NCBI GenBank assembly: GCA_965644295.1
Contig: CBFFRP010000065.1
Location: 124,001-188,000 of the forward strand
Length of the DNA stretch: 64,000 nucleotides
Direction: 5' to 3'
Origin: Paraphysomonas bandaiensis
Taxonomy: Eukaryota > Chrysophyceae
The notes beneath the pieces were generated by a model. It was not told where the DNA came from. It saw nothing but the letters and a program-made list of their open reading frames with translations, and searched no databases. The first letter of the stretch is position 1. Every line of letters starts with the position of its first letter. Positions 22,815-35,277 of this stretch are shown here, in pieces. Position numbers and translations under genes: made by a program.

Positions 22815-25216
22815 ATGTTTCTCGACGAATCTGCTTTTGATGTGGAGGAAGATGTTCCCTCTAGCAGTCTAGGAGCTCCGAAACCATCTTATGGTATATA
22901 ATTAATATATAAGGGAGGGTCTGACGGGTGTACAGGTCATAGCGCACAAAACAATAATCTCAGCATAGCTCTGGACGATGAGATGGAAGAGTTGAGTCTG
23001 GGAGGAAGTGGATTGGGAAGTGCTGGTGGTATTGGAACGTCAAGCGCAAGTAGAGCAAGAATGTTAGCCCAGCAAAGAGAAATCAATATGAAGAAGCGTC
23101 AATCATCAGCACAGAGTGGTATTGCTATTTAAAATTATTATTTTGTAGTCACAGGTTTGTGTAGGAATGGTTCGGAGTTCAGTTGATAGTCCGTTAGACA
23201 GTTCGAAAGGCCAATTCACACCGACAGTGCGTCAATTTTCTGCCCCTAAGACTGTTCTCCAGACGGAGTAAGCAACGTGCTGCTGTCACTTATAATCTCT
23301 TCCTTATTGCTTGTACAGATCCAGCAGTGATTTTGGACGACCACAGATCAAGACCCATTTCTCTCCCAAAAGACCTGATCGCGAGGCTGAAGAAGATGTT
23401 GGCAGATCAGGTGGAAGTTACGGCCGACGAGAGAAGCGTGATGATCGTGCGAGACGAGGGGGCAGTCGGGGGCGCGATGATTATGAGGGTAGGGATGATG
23501 TTCCAGAGGGTAGGCGACGTGACAGAGATAGAGACAGGGGCTGGGACGACAGAGACAGGAACAGGGACAGAGGTGGTCGTAGAAGGCGTGATGATGATGG
23601 TGATGACGATTACTACGAGGCTCCTCGGGGTGGAGACAGAGAAAGGGGTGGGAGCCGCCCAAGGAGTCGAGAGAGAGCTCCCAGATATCATGATGATGAC
23701 GACGACAGACGAGGTGGCAGACGCGGAGGTAGTAACAGCAGACGGCGAGGAGACAGGAACAGAGACTACTCTAGTGGAGAGGAGGACTATTATCCTCCCA
23801 GCAGCAGGGGAGGAGGAAGGTCACGATCACCTAAACCACGTGCAGGTAGACGGGCACGCAGCAGAGACCCCAGTCCCCACGATGACCGGAGCAGGGGGGA
23901 GGGGCGATCCAGACAACAGCGCAAAGATGGCCGAGGGGGCAGGCGCGGGGAATACGAGGACGACTATGAGGGTAGTCAACGCAGTCGTGAGCGCGATGGA
24001 GGTCGCCGGAGTCGAGAGCGAGATGGTGGATGGAGAGGGGGTCGTGACATGGAACGCGATGGCGATGGTGAAAGGTCTGACTACGATTCGGAGGGTGAAG
24101 AGAGATGGAATTCTGCGGGGGCAGGAGAGGCCCGAGGTATGGTCGGCCCGGGTAACAGCCGGGGTGGAGAAGGCAGAACAGAAAGAATTCTTGGGGTGGG
24201 ATCACTTACCCCAGCTGTTGAACTTGACCTCTCTGATATGACTCGTTTTCTCATGCGGCCCTTGCCGCGCGGAGCAGGAATAGTGCAGTGCCAAATTGTG
24301 AGAAATAAGTCTGGGACACATAAGCTTTTCCCGGTGTACTCGTTGTACTTGAAGGAAAATGATCGGTTCCTTATGTGTTCCAAGAAGCGTCCCAATAATA
24401 AAACCTCTAACTATCTCATTTCGAAAGGGGAGAACGACCTGTCGAGGGAGAGTCCCAACTTTCTCGGAAAACTCCGGTCAAACTTTGTGGGTACAGAGTT
24501 CCAGGTTTTTGACAACGGTGCTAGTCCTAAGGAGGGGGACGATGACCCATACAAAGCAGGAGGTATATAGTCGTTTGTCATTTTGGCTATGTGTGCTAAA
24601 AGCATGTGTAGAGGTGCGTCGGGAACTTGGAGCGGTTATGTACGCCCCAAATGTACTTGGCTCTCGCGGCCCACGTAAGATGCAGGTGTGCATCCCTGCA
24701 GTAGATGAAAGTAATTCTATCGTCACCTGGCGACAACAGAAGGTGTGCTGTGCACAAGTGCTTTGTTTCGCTTGATTAACAACACGACAGGGATCTGATG
24801 GAGAGATGCTACAACGGATGAAAGATAGAAACTTCCGTGATCTATGCTACTTTATCAACAAGCCCCCTCGGTGGAACGAGCAAGTAGGCGCCTATGTACT
24901 GAACTTCAGTGGACGGGTGACCATGGCGTCTGTGAAGAATTTTCAACTGGTGGACCCAGACGAGCAGAATGCTGTTATTTTGCAGGTGAGTGGTTTTGTG
25001 CAGTGGTGAAGTAGCATGACGTTGTGTGCTTATTTGTGCCTCAGTTTGGCCGTGTGGGTAAGGACCAATTCACGATGGACATGCAATGGCCTATGTCTCC
25101 ATTTCAGGTGTGCCCTTGTTCTGTAATATCTACTTGTGTTTTTTACATCTTGTATGTCTTTTCAGGCTTTCGCCATCACACTGAGTTCATTTGATTCAAA
25201 GATAGCGTGCGACTAA
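22815..25216 (+). CDS. TULP: Tubby-family protein (TUB/TULP)
   Basis: Phosphoinositide-binding protein; tubby proteins carry membrane cargo into cilia. Eight exons: 22815-22893, 22936-23118, 23165-23267, 23319-24562, 24612-24742, 24791-24985, 25045-25107 and 25166-25216, giving 682 residues. The first ~420 residues are disordered. Residues about 130-400 are an Arg/Asp/Gly-rich block ([20 protein letters not shown]). The tubby domain runs from about 424 to the end: [105 protein letters not shown] and a terminal FDSKIACD. All are hallmark blocks. The RD/RG-rich N-terminus is unusual and resembles RNA-binding linkers. Confidence 0.95.
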
Positions 25217-26828
25217 CGCTTTGGTATTGTTGCGCCTGGCGACACTTCACGACATTTGACAGCTGTAACTGGCTGTTTGTGTGTGGTGGTCACCATTACG
25301 ATTAGTAGTCGTAGCGCATTGTTTGCCCATACACGCAATATTTTTGTTTAATTAGTGAATCTATGGAAAGGGGGGAATATAATACACCTGAAGGTATGTA
25401 TACCTATGTAGTCAGTAACTGTACAGCACTAAGGGTGCTGGTTATCGTAATAATGTGAGCTTGCTTTTTGCTCTTTAATAACATGTATTATTTTACTTTT
25501 TAAACTTCGAGGTTGGAAAATCCTGTTCGCTATGAGAGATAGTATAATAGTTCTACGTTCTACAATACACATAGGCCTGAAATGGTTGCCACACAAGCTA
25601 TTGACTATTGGTCGCTTTCACACTTAAGTTAGTTAAGAGAAGTTTATTGTTATCAATCAATATAAAAGTAGCTACATTGAAGAAGTGTATAAGTAGTATA
25701 TAAATGTGTTACTAAGTTGCATACACAATTGTTTGTGCTCTCAGGTGAAACAAGAACATGATAATGTATTTATTTCATGTCAACCACTGCTCAACTTCCG
25801 TATCTTGAATCGTCATGATACTATACTCTGTACTTCAGTTTCACAGTTCACAGTTGTATCTATATATCTATTATCTATATAGTATCTTTGACTACGTATT
25901 ACTGTTTTTCATATTGTATTTAACGTATTCTACAGTTCTATCTTAGAGTCTACAGTTCTATTTAGAGAATCGTACGTATTTTAACATATAGCACATAATC
26001 TCTGGGAAGGTGCAATGAATACTAAACTTTGATAAGAAGTTTATCATACACTCTAAGAAATATTGGGTTCTTCTTCTAATAAGAAGATCAGGATATTTAA
26101 GCTATTCTTCAAGAATGACCAGGGTATTGAAACTATTTTCCAAGAATTTGCTGGCGAGCTCCACTGCCAAAGCTGACGCTGAAGGCGATGGCACTCGTTC
26201 CTTGCAGGACTTACATGTCGTCGTGGTTTCTCAAGAATTGAATAGACGAGCTTTTGGTGGCGTGCCTCATGTAGACAGCACACCAAATTCACTGTTGATG
26301 TAAAAAGTAAATATATCTACAAAAGAAGTAAATTCTATATTAAATGCTAAAGATATCTATAGTCTATAGGACTAACTGATGAACATGGCAAACAGATGTT
26401 AATGAGAACAGGTGTCAGGTGTTACATGAATAAGTTGTAAAGTGTTTATAGATTAATAATTATAATTCTTTCTTGGAAGTACGTTAGGTGCAACAAGAGC
26501 AAGTTTAATGTCTACGTCTAGAGAATACCAACTTCAGTGTATGTCCAATTTTGAGAGGCAACGTGCAACGTTTTCAAGGACTTTTTGACGTGTCCGAGCT
26601 GACCAGCAATAACTTATAAATTCTATATTGGACAGCCATAAAGACCCGATAACCTTTCATACAGCGCACCGGAATTCTGATACTAATATACATCTACTAC
26701 TATAGGCCGTTAAATGTATGATGTAATATGTACAATGTCATGAAAAGCAACAAAAGAATTTCGACAAAAATTTATCGCCAGCATAGTCACCATTTTTTCT
26801 ATCATCTGGAGGAGTTTCTGAGCACATG
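25217..26828. other. Convergent intergenic region, no clear gene
   Basis: About 1.6 kb between tubby (+) and the CaMKK-like kinase (-). A 62-codon plus frame at 26115-26303 and a 79-codon minus frame over the same bases have no family features; I support neither. Confidence 0.4.
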
Positions 26829-29034
26829 TTACGATACCAATACCAATATCAAAAACAGGGTTCTACCTTCCATCGAATCGAGAACGTTGAACTGTAGAAA
26901 CCTTTCGACCTTGAGAGCAGTAGAAGGTCGATTCCCACTGGGGCTCAACTGGTTCGGTCCAGGTTCGAATGTCGCTCCATCATCATCCATATTAGTTACT
27001 AAAAGCCCTATCGAATATGGTAAAACCACATTAAATATATAGTGCGCAGTACCTAACGGATCTGACGCGCCCGAGCTGGCATCGCTATCATCACCGGAGA
27101 AGCTATCCTCACTCAGTGCCTCGGCTTCTGGACCCGTGGTAAGATTTCCCATTGCTTCCGAGAGCTTCTTCCGCACTAGCAAGTTAATCTCCATCTTGGC
27201 ATTGATAATGAATTCCTCTTGACGCTCGCGGCATATTTCTCTTGCTTTCTTAGCAAGCTTCTTAAATCGATATTTCACACCAGGGGTGATATTAATGGGC
27301 CCTACATAATATAAGCACACGAACTAATTGTCAGCACAATATACCTACCCAGCTCATGAGTCTCGTCGCGAAAAGTTCTGTACATTGTTTTAATCATGAT
27401 AAGAGTACGACAAGGGAGTAGAACATACCTGCTCTTGCTGCTGTCTCTTGCAGACAAGATCTCCAGAGGTTCTCCTGTAATAAACGGATGATAGTGCATC
27501 TCGTGCACGTAAGGCCTCTGGCCACTGTCTTTACAGAGGGATACTGTCAACAGATGATCTAATTCGGGAGATACTCCATGCGGTCGCAGTGGATCCACAT
27601 CTCGGATAATCCTAAACAACTCGGTCACATCCTTGTGGTAGAATGGTAACTGGCCGAAGACAAATATCCACAAGCACACACAAGCAGCCCACGTGTCCGC
27701 CATATAAGCGGAGTAGCTTGAAGATGATTCAGCACACATCTCAGGGGAGTAAAACGGAAAGGTGCCCTCTGTCTTGTTGGTGATACCTCTGCTAGTAGAT
27801 TTCTTTAGATCACGCATGCTGATGGAGACTTTTGCTCTGTCCGATTCGAAATGATTCGAGACGCCAAAGTCAGAGAGTTTAAGATTACCCTGTAAAGAGA
27901 TGATCATGAAAACAAATACCCAAAGAAGTACCTTAAAGTCCACCAGAAGATTATCTGGTTTAATATCCTGTATGGCGGCATAATGAGAAAAAAATAGAAA
28001 ATACAATGAAACACCCACCCTATGAGCGATGTGATTTGCATGCATAAAAGATAGCCCTGATATCAAATCCTTGAACGACCGTCTTGCGGTAGACTCTCCC
28101 ATAGTAGTTCCTGTCAGTCGATATACAAATCTATTGTTAGGGGCATCAAATGACATAATGGGTCCGCCTTCCACATGCTCTAGAACGAGATAAACATGCC
28201 GAGCTGACTCATCATTGATGATCTCCACCAATCGCACAAGATTCTTGTGTACAAGTAGCTTCATTATATTTATTTCCTGTTGCAGGGCAGCAGAGAGAGT
28301 AGCCTACAAGAAGTTAAATAGATGCAATAAACACAAACGCAATACCATTGAAGGGTCAGAAGCAGGGAGACTGCTCCCCGTGTTGCCAGGAGGCCCACGT
28401 GATCCAAAAGACCCCCTGGAACTGTTGCTGTTACAATTGAGCCTACGCAATACTTTGATCGCGAATCGATCGTGGTCTTCAGAGAGGTCATCCTCTACAA
28501 GATCCTTTGTAGCAAGTTTCACCTCTCCAAATGCCCCCTAAGAAAATGTCATAATTCCATATATTCCAAAAATCGTGGCTTACCTTTCCCAATGTCTTGA
28601 GGAAGAAATAATCATTGACTGCAACACACTTCCCTTTTTCGAGCACTACTTCGGCGCTGTAGAAAAGAAATTACGACAGATGACAAGGTAGATATATTCT
28701 CACCTTTTAGTAAGAATCACTCCAGCAGCTTTCTGAGAAAATTTGGATCTCCTCAGAGCAGTTGAGTTACTCTTCTCTGATATTTGTTCAATAGCAAAGC
28801 TCGGCTTTTTATAGAAACGGTCCGTTTTTCTGGAGACAACTGTCTGTATCACAGTCTGAGCCATGTCATTCCCATTCCCATTGCTGGTCGAGTTTCCTGG
28901 TCTATATATATATATGTGTGTGTGTATTAGCAGCACAGAGACATGTATACACACTGATCTCACCGCTCTTTATTGGGTGAAGCTGCATTATCACCAGCCA
29001 CCAGCTCCTCACTGGGGTGGACTTTAGTTGTCAT
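26829..29034 (-). CDS. CaMKK-like serine/threonine kinase
   Basis: Protein kinase of the CaMKK/ELM-Sak1 type, upstream activators of AMPK/SNF1-class kinases. Exons: 29034-28964, 28901-28704, 28656-28584, 28537-28346, 28303-28019, 27967-27932, 27889-27429, 27377-27349, 27301-27053 and 27007-26829, giving about 590 residues. Kinase domain from about 105: LGKGAFGEVKLA, ATP lysine K142 in FAIKVL, an Arg/Gly/Pro insert (SSRGSFGSRGPPGNTG) matching the CaMKK RP insert, HRDIKPDNLL, DFGVSNHFE, GTFPFYSPEM, FVFGQLPFY and HEMHYHPFIT. A basic tail (YRFKKLAKKAREICRERQEE) follows. No clear calmodulin site is provable. The intron 27052-27008 is 45 nt with no in-frame stop, so it may be coding instead. The C-terminal end is tentative. 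Confidence 0.85.
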
Positions 29035-30464
29035 GAGATATCCTGTGAGTCAACTGCAGTGATATGGATGTCTAGGAACAGATCATGTTGTTGGGACAAA
29101 CAGGCTCTCTCTCTACTCCTCTCTCATGAATGGTTCATGACTATGTATATCCAACCCTATACAATCGTATAGAGTAACGATGTGTTTCTATGTCACTCTC
29201 TTTCAGTTGGTCTACACCTATCAGCAGAGGCTATTAACTGATACACACACCTCTCGACCTGTGCCTATATATACATAGAGAGAGAGAGGAGGCCACTGGA
29301 CGTACAGAGTACATATACTGCTGCTGTATGTGTACCTACACTGCTGCTGGTGTATATACTCCGTATAAAACAGTATGTGAATTGCGGTTACTCACTGAGC
29401 CTAATTTTATATGATTTTCAGTCAACTGTTAAAATAACCTCAAGTTATAGATGGCGATGTCTATAAAACCACAGTTTTTAGCTACCATTAAAAAACTATC
29501 AAGATATACAGACAGCAGTAGCTACGTCGGATAGATGCAAATGGGACAAAGGATTCCATCTTAACTGGGCTTCTCATAACAGGTATATTACACTTGAGCT
29601 TAAAATAATTTTGCAATGAATATATTGCCCTCCATCCGTGCTGCATCGATAATCAATGTTTCATATCCAGTGCATACTGACAGATATGATGCATTAAGAT
29701 AAGTAGCTCTAGTCTACCTCTTCTCGGAGCGTACTGTGATTTTGACCTGTTATTATGGTGCCAAATCACTATCATTTGTTGCAAGGTTAGTTAAAGTGAC
29801 ATTTCATAACTTTTCTCTGGAGATACTTCAGTGGAGATACCTGTAAGTGGAAGAGTGCCTATACTGTCAATAGTCCAAACCTGACTAATGTCGAGGCTCA
29901 ACGACCAGAAACAGGTGTGTATGTATTAGTCTACAATTTAAGATAATAGATACTGCAATTATTCCTGATTGTATACAGCCATGTAACTAAAGTGGGTCGT
30001 GTTAGTACTGCAACCATTAGACGTACAGACTGACGCAGAGTATTATGTGGACGAAAACGACCTGAAAGACGTCAAAACATTTTGAAATTCTAATCAAGAA
30101 TGGAAAGTACTAAATATATGTCTCCATAAATTTCTACTAAATGGGATATTACTTAGAAGCTACCTTACTCAACGTTGAAGCACTTAGCGCTTAGCGCCGA
30201 ATCACAAATTCGAGTCGTGAATCATGATGGTGAAAAGCTCCATCCATTAAGCCATTGAAAATAAATTGAAAGAATGAGTTAATAGTTAGCCTGTCGCTGC
30301 GTAATAACGTATTACTGTGTCCAACAGCACATCGGAAATATGTTGGAAAATTTAACTACTTATTGCTGTTCGACTATTAAGTTTACCCCTTTCGAAATGC
30401 AAATCATCGGCTGAATTATGTTATCTTTACTATTTATATACAATGTACATTGAAAACACAACAC
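29035..30464. other. Promoter region and intergenic sequence
   Basis: Upstream of the kinase lie a GAGAGAGAG tract near 29275-29290 and a TACTGCTGCTGTA cluster at 29316-29345. The rest, up to the carboxypeptidase stop, shows no gene. Confidence 0.45.
29316..29328. promoter_or_regulatory. TACTGCTGCTGTA upstream motif
   Basis: Motif variant with one extra CTG unit, about 282 bp upstream of the kinase start on the minus strand. A second CACTGCTGCTGG lies at about 29339. Role inferred. Confidence 0.28.
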
Positions 30465-33008
30465 CTATGTCGCGAGGGGATTATGTGTAGCAACCAGCTC
30501 TATATTTCTATCTTCTCTGGTCCCACCCGCGTCGCCCGTACTGTTGAAACTTCTGTTCGAAATTGAAAGTAAGCCGCTATCATCGTGGTCGTACTGTATC
30601 TCGTAGCCCCATTGACTAATGAGTTTATCATGCGCATGTCTGTAGCTTTTGAACACCGCCAACATTGATATGATTATTCCAATGGGTAAAAAAACTACAA
30701 TCATAATGTCATCCAAGTCTAGTCTCCACTTGTAAAAAGGAAGAAGATACTCATCACTCCCCGTATCGGCTACCTCGTCGTCATCGGTTCCTGTACTCTC
30801 CCAAGATATATTATGGTATAATGGCCATTCGAAGTCCGGACGTGATGTCGTCACAAGGATGTCAGCGTAGTACTGCGCCGAATATCGCCCCTCAACTTGT
30901 CGGATCCTCCACTCTGACCAGTTTTCTATTATACCTCTGGAGTCATGATGTCGTTGCAACTGAGCAAAGAGCGCTCGATTCACTAAAGTTTTGAGCTCAC
31001 CACTTGAGGCCATAAACATAAACGCAGAGTCGAGCAGAGGTTTTAGTTCAAGTCCTCTCTGAAAGTCCTGCACCAGCAGATCAACAGATACCACATACTC
31101 TCCACCATTTAACTCTTCGGTCACCTCATAGTCCACATCGTCATCACCTAGGTTACGCTCCGTCGAGTCATCCACCCTAACATCCCAAACGTCAACTCCT
31201 TTAACATCCTGTAAGACCCGCCGTACGGTCCATTTCAAAAACTCGACCCCTCCGCTTTCCCAAATATCCTTACGATCCCACTTTTGTCCTGTCAACGCTA
31301 TAACATAAAACACTGTTAACACTCGACTCTCTTCCACCGCCTGGAACCACTCCCCCGATAAAAATCGGGCAACCATATCCTGCGATCGTCCTGGTTGGTA
31401 TGCTGGAGCTTGGTGGCCTGCTCCATGCACAGTTACCAGAGTAAATCCTCCGCTGAATCTAGACACATAACCAGCCGTCTGGTTGACACGGTACCAGGGA
31501 CGCCAGAGGTTCTCAGACTATATCACACCCCACGGAACGAGCTTAGACAAAAACGAAAAATTATACATGAAAACCCACCTGAAGTGACAGATCAAACACC
31601 CAGTGCTGTGTTCCAATTGTAGGGCAGACTAGGTCGTTGTCTCCCGAATATACCAATACATTCACTTCCTCCTCACGCTGAATTATCTCCCCGTACAGGC
31701 CCGCGACGTTTTCGTAGTAATCGCTATCAGGCCAGGCGTTGAGTATCTCATCGCTACATTGAGACCACGTAGAAGAAGGGCGACCCGGCACTAGCACATG
31801 CAGGGCTGCCTGGACGTCAGCTGCGTTCAGGTATTCTACAAAATGCAACTCAGACTGTGAACACAATGATGCAATACCAAACAATTACCAGTCATGTAGC
31901 TGGCCAGACATGGATCGTATTCTGCCTCCGAAGCTCGGCGACGACCACGGAGATTTCTAGCACCATTATTTTTAATCCGCCCCATGGTCCTCTCAAGCCT
32001 CAGCAGGGGAGCAGACGGTGTGTACGGTTCGGAGGGCCTAAGAGGGGACAGCCAGGTCTCCTGCTCCGGCAACGAGTCGGCCAAGCTATCAATGTTCGCA
32101 ACACACACGGGGAAGTTCTCACCATCTACACAAAACAAATTAGAATGTAAAATGACTGCAAGGCACTTACAATAGTCCAGTGCATCGCCCACAACGTCAA
32201 ACATGCTCTCTACTAACTCTATACAGTGGACGGGATACTCTGCAATCTCGACATCCATAGATAAACAGGAACTTGATGAGAACTCTTCCCAGAGAGGAGC
32301 TGGAATCAATTGATAGCCCCAAAATGCATGTGCGCGGGCAACAAACCCACTTCCGAATGATACCCAGGGGTTACCAACCAAAATGCCCCTCAGGCGGCTC
32401 CTCACGGAAAGTTGAGAATCCAAGAGACGCAGCGCAAGTTGTGGAATGTAGTGACCACCATACGACTCAGATGCCAAGAAGAGGTCATTAGACTGTCTCT
32501 CTGGAAAGATATTAAAAAATGCTTCTATTGTAAGTAGATTATCTTCTGCAGCTGTATCGTCTCCATAGTCACTGTACGGGACAGAAGAGTAGGAAAATCC
32601 AACGCCAACAGGTTGCTCCACAAATACAACATTAGCAAACCTATTCCAAGCATACGGGTTATCAACAAGATATACCCCATCATCGCCTCCGTCGATTGGA
32701 CGCCAAGGTCCTATTTCAGTGAAGAACCCAATCATACCAGAGCATCCTGGGCCCCCATTAGTAAAGAATATAACAGGGTCTGTCTGGGGGTCTCCCTGCG
32801 ACTCTGTATATATATAATGTATATGCTTAGATTCAGATATGACTAAGTGACCACTGTATACACGGGACCGAGAGTCTGATGCCCTTGGTAACGATGGGAC
32901 GTAATGGTCGTCCTTATCTGCATTCACACTAACGCTCCTGCAGATACTCGACAGACACAGAGCAGTGCACACCACTGCTTGAAACAGAGTGTGATATACT
33001 TGAGGCAT
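30465..33008 (-). CDS. Kex1-like membrane-anchored serine carboxypeptidase (S10)
   Basis: Removes C-terminal residues from peptides and proteins in the secretory pathway. Exons 33008-32171, 32125-31889, 31835-31579 and 31517-30465 give 794 residues. An N-terminal signal peptide is followed by FFTNGGPGCSGMIGFFTEIG, FVEQPVGVGFSY, the nucleophile motif SESYGGHYIP (Ser182; most relatives have Gly-Glu-Ser), SGDNDLVC (Asp426) and HGAGHQAPAYQP (His479). The triad is complete. After the catalytic part come ~200 extra residues and one membrane helix (IMIVVFLPIGIIISMLAVF) with a ~58-residue cytosolic tail, the layout of yeast Kex1. Intron 32170-32126 is 45 nt with no stop, so its removal is likely but not certain. 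Confidence 0.92.
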
Positions 33009-33335
33009 ACTGTGATGTGATTGTTTCTACTGCACCATGTGGTTAATAGGCACACTGTCTCCGCGAACTATGCATATATAGAGCAGAGCTATTAATATAC
33101 TGCACTGCTGTACATGTCACTCAAGTAGATGGAGGGAGTGTATATTAGGTACTACAAACTGTATATACACTGTATACCATCCCATACGGTATACTTCTGT
33201 ATATATGTCAGTATATCTTTTTCTTGGCATATGTTTGCTATATGAGATGCATGCATGAGATGCATGGGAGTGTTGTTCTTATTAGATTGGCGCTCTGTCA
33301 CCTCACCTCACATATACAAGCAACTATAGATAATA
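33009..33335. other. Divergent promoter region
   Basis: Shared by the carboxypeptidase and RidA genes. It holds CACTGCTGTACATG at 33103-33116 and a GTATAC palindrome tract at 33160-33215. Confidence 0.5.
33104..33113. promoter_or_regulatory. ACTGCTGTAC upstream motif
   Basis: About 96 bp upstream of the carboxypeptidase start and 223 bp upstream of the RidA start. Role inferred. Confidence 0.3.
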
Positions 33336-33951
33336 ATGCTAACACGTCGACTTATCAACTTATCTTCACGTCATTGTGGCATTCGTCAACTTCACGTAGA
33401 GAAAAATCTTGATAAACTTGGAATAGTTCTTCCTAAGCCCAATGATCCAAAAGGAAACTATTTGAGTTTCGTGCGCTCTGGAAACATGTTGTTTCTTGCT
33501 GGTATGAAAGTATGTCCCTATAGTGATGTATACGTGAATCGATTTCTCAACAGGTCACCTACCACAATCTCCTGATGGGACTTTGGTGACTGGGAAAGTT
33601 GGAAAGGATATAACCGTACAAGAGGGATATGACGCCGCGCGTACTATTGCTCTAAATCTTATTTCTACGATGAAATTCGCCACTGGAGACTTGGATAAAG
33701 TGAAGCGGGTTGTAAAGCTGGTGGGCTTCGTAAATTGCAATGGTAAGTCCACAACTGTGGTAGTAATGCGCTGTTTTACGTTTTCTGCAGAGGATTTCAC
33801 ACAACAGCCTTCTGTCATCAATGGTTGCTCAGATATGATGGTGGAGGTTTTTGGGCCTGAAGTGGGGCGGCATGCACGGTCCGCTGTTGGCACCAACGCC
33901 CTTCCCCTAGGTGTTTCGGTGGAAGTGGAAGCCATTATCGAGGTGGAATAA
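33336..33951 (+). CDS. RidA/YjgF-YER057c-UK114 family protein
   Basis: Family members hydrolyse reactive enamine/imine intermediates from amino-acid metabolism. Exons 33336-33501, 33554-33742 and 33791-33951, with introns of 52 and 48 nt, give 171 residues. The N-terminus (MLTRRLINLSSRHCGIRQLH) is basic and hydroxyl-rich, fitting a mitochondrial presequence. The fold shows LGIVLPKPNDPKGNYLSFVR, LFLAGHLPQSPDG, GYDAARTIALNLI, KVVKLVGFVNCN-type strands, and GRHARSAVGTNALPLGVSVE, with the conserved arginine and the final EVEAIIEV strand. It resembles the LDKLG subgroup rather than the shorter UK114 form. Which substrate it handles cannot be read. Confidence 0.9.
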
Positions 33952-35277
33952 CTATTTCACTTGTGTCGTACATTTCATTTATATTAGACCAGCTGAAAAT
34001 AGCATGTCGTACAAAATTAATAATAATGGTGAAATGAATACCGTTTTAATAGCGATTTGGTGGCACCAGACGGACAAGCTAGATCCGTGTGTAGCCACGG
34101 TGCGTACTCTGTGTGTGCTTTGTATAGTGTATAGTGCTTATTGCTTATAGATCAGTAGTGCGCTCACCTTATTTTCTCTTCTATGTAATATATATAGCTC
34201 TGTCGGATACGAAATATATTGTGCAAGGCACATGATATAGGCGTGAAAAGACAAAATTAGTACTGCTAGAATTGATATGAATCCCGACAGTGATAGTTAT
34301 CAGCTGTATTGACGCAATGATTTCGAATAGTCATCGCATGAGTGATACATAAACAACATATCTTTTATTACAACTCAACAGTTACGACATACACTTTTTC
34401 TATCTCAACAAGCACGGCACATTTGTGTAACTGCTTTTGACCAAACCAGCAGCAAATAGTTAATGCTTACAGCATACACACTACCTATCTATGTTACTTG
34501 CAAATAGAATATTCATCGCATGCGTAAACTACCCACTTTATTGAATAAGATATACGAACGTATGCCAGAAATGATGCTTGAAGACAGTGACACTCGCTGA
34601 AGCATTTACCTGACTTCTACCTCACAAACCCTGGTAATGATGAGAGAATTGACACATCAACCACTGCCTCAATAAAGTTAGTTCGAATACACTGCAGGTA
34701 GATGATATGTCACTTCCTTCAAATCACAACTGGTCTCCGATTCATGTCTCTACACCCTCGCCTTTCATATTGTTCATATTTTCAGGATTACTCTCTAAAT
34801 ACTGTCAAAATAAACTCTAGAGGGAATGGGGATATGTATATTCAATGTCTACTTCGGTATGTAACAGTGCCAAGAGGAGCTGATTATTACAGAAGAGATG
34901 GAGAGCTTCTTGGTCTCAGTATCTGTCCATATATGAGAGATATTAGGAGTTGAGACTGGGACTGCTGGAGTAGAGAAATCTACCTGATGTCTAGATAATG
35001 CATAGCCACATATGATGATATGGACGATATCTATGGAGGATATGTGGGCGCAGTCTATACGGAGACAGTACTGCTGTACTTATGTCACTACACTGCATAG
35101 GTATTCGTACAGCAGTACATATCGTGTATATATGACGTATATAGATTATACGGCAGTCGGTATACCGTATACAACAGTATACCATACCACATAGATGGTG
35201 TATCAATGCATGAGCTTGTTGAGACTTGCTTGTGCGTGTTGAAAGTCACACATAACCACACCAGCTAACCCAATATA
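33952..35277. other. Intergenic, no clear gene
   Basis: About 1.3 kb. The last 300 bp form a dense palindromic tract (GTATAC, TACTGCTGTA, GTACAGCAGTAC) before the ubiquitin-like gene. The frame at 34702-34953 has no family features. Confidence 0.45.
35069..35118. promoter_or_regulatory. Inverted pair of TACTGCTGTA / GTACAGCAGTAC motifs
   Basis: TACTGCTGTA at 35069-35078 and GTACAGCAGTAC at 35107-35118, opposite orientations, centred about 185 bp before the ubiquitin-like start codon. Role inferred. Confidence 0.33.

Noticed and set aside
23327-24241. 304-codon frame overlapping tubby exon 4, plus several antisense frames
   Set aside because: Shadow frames caused by the GA-rich RD-repeat coding sequence of tubby.
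26053-26303. Overlapping frames on both strands between tubby and the kinase
   Set aside because: Neither shows a domain, and each is the shadow of the other.
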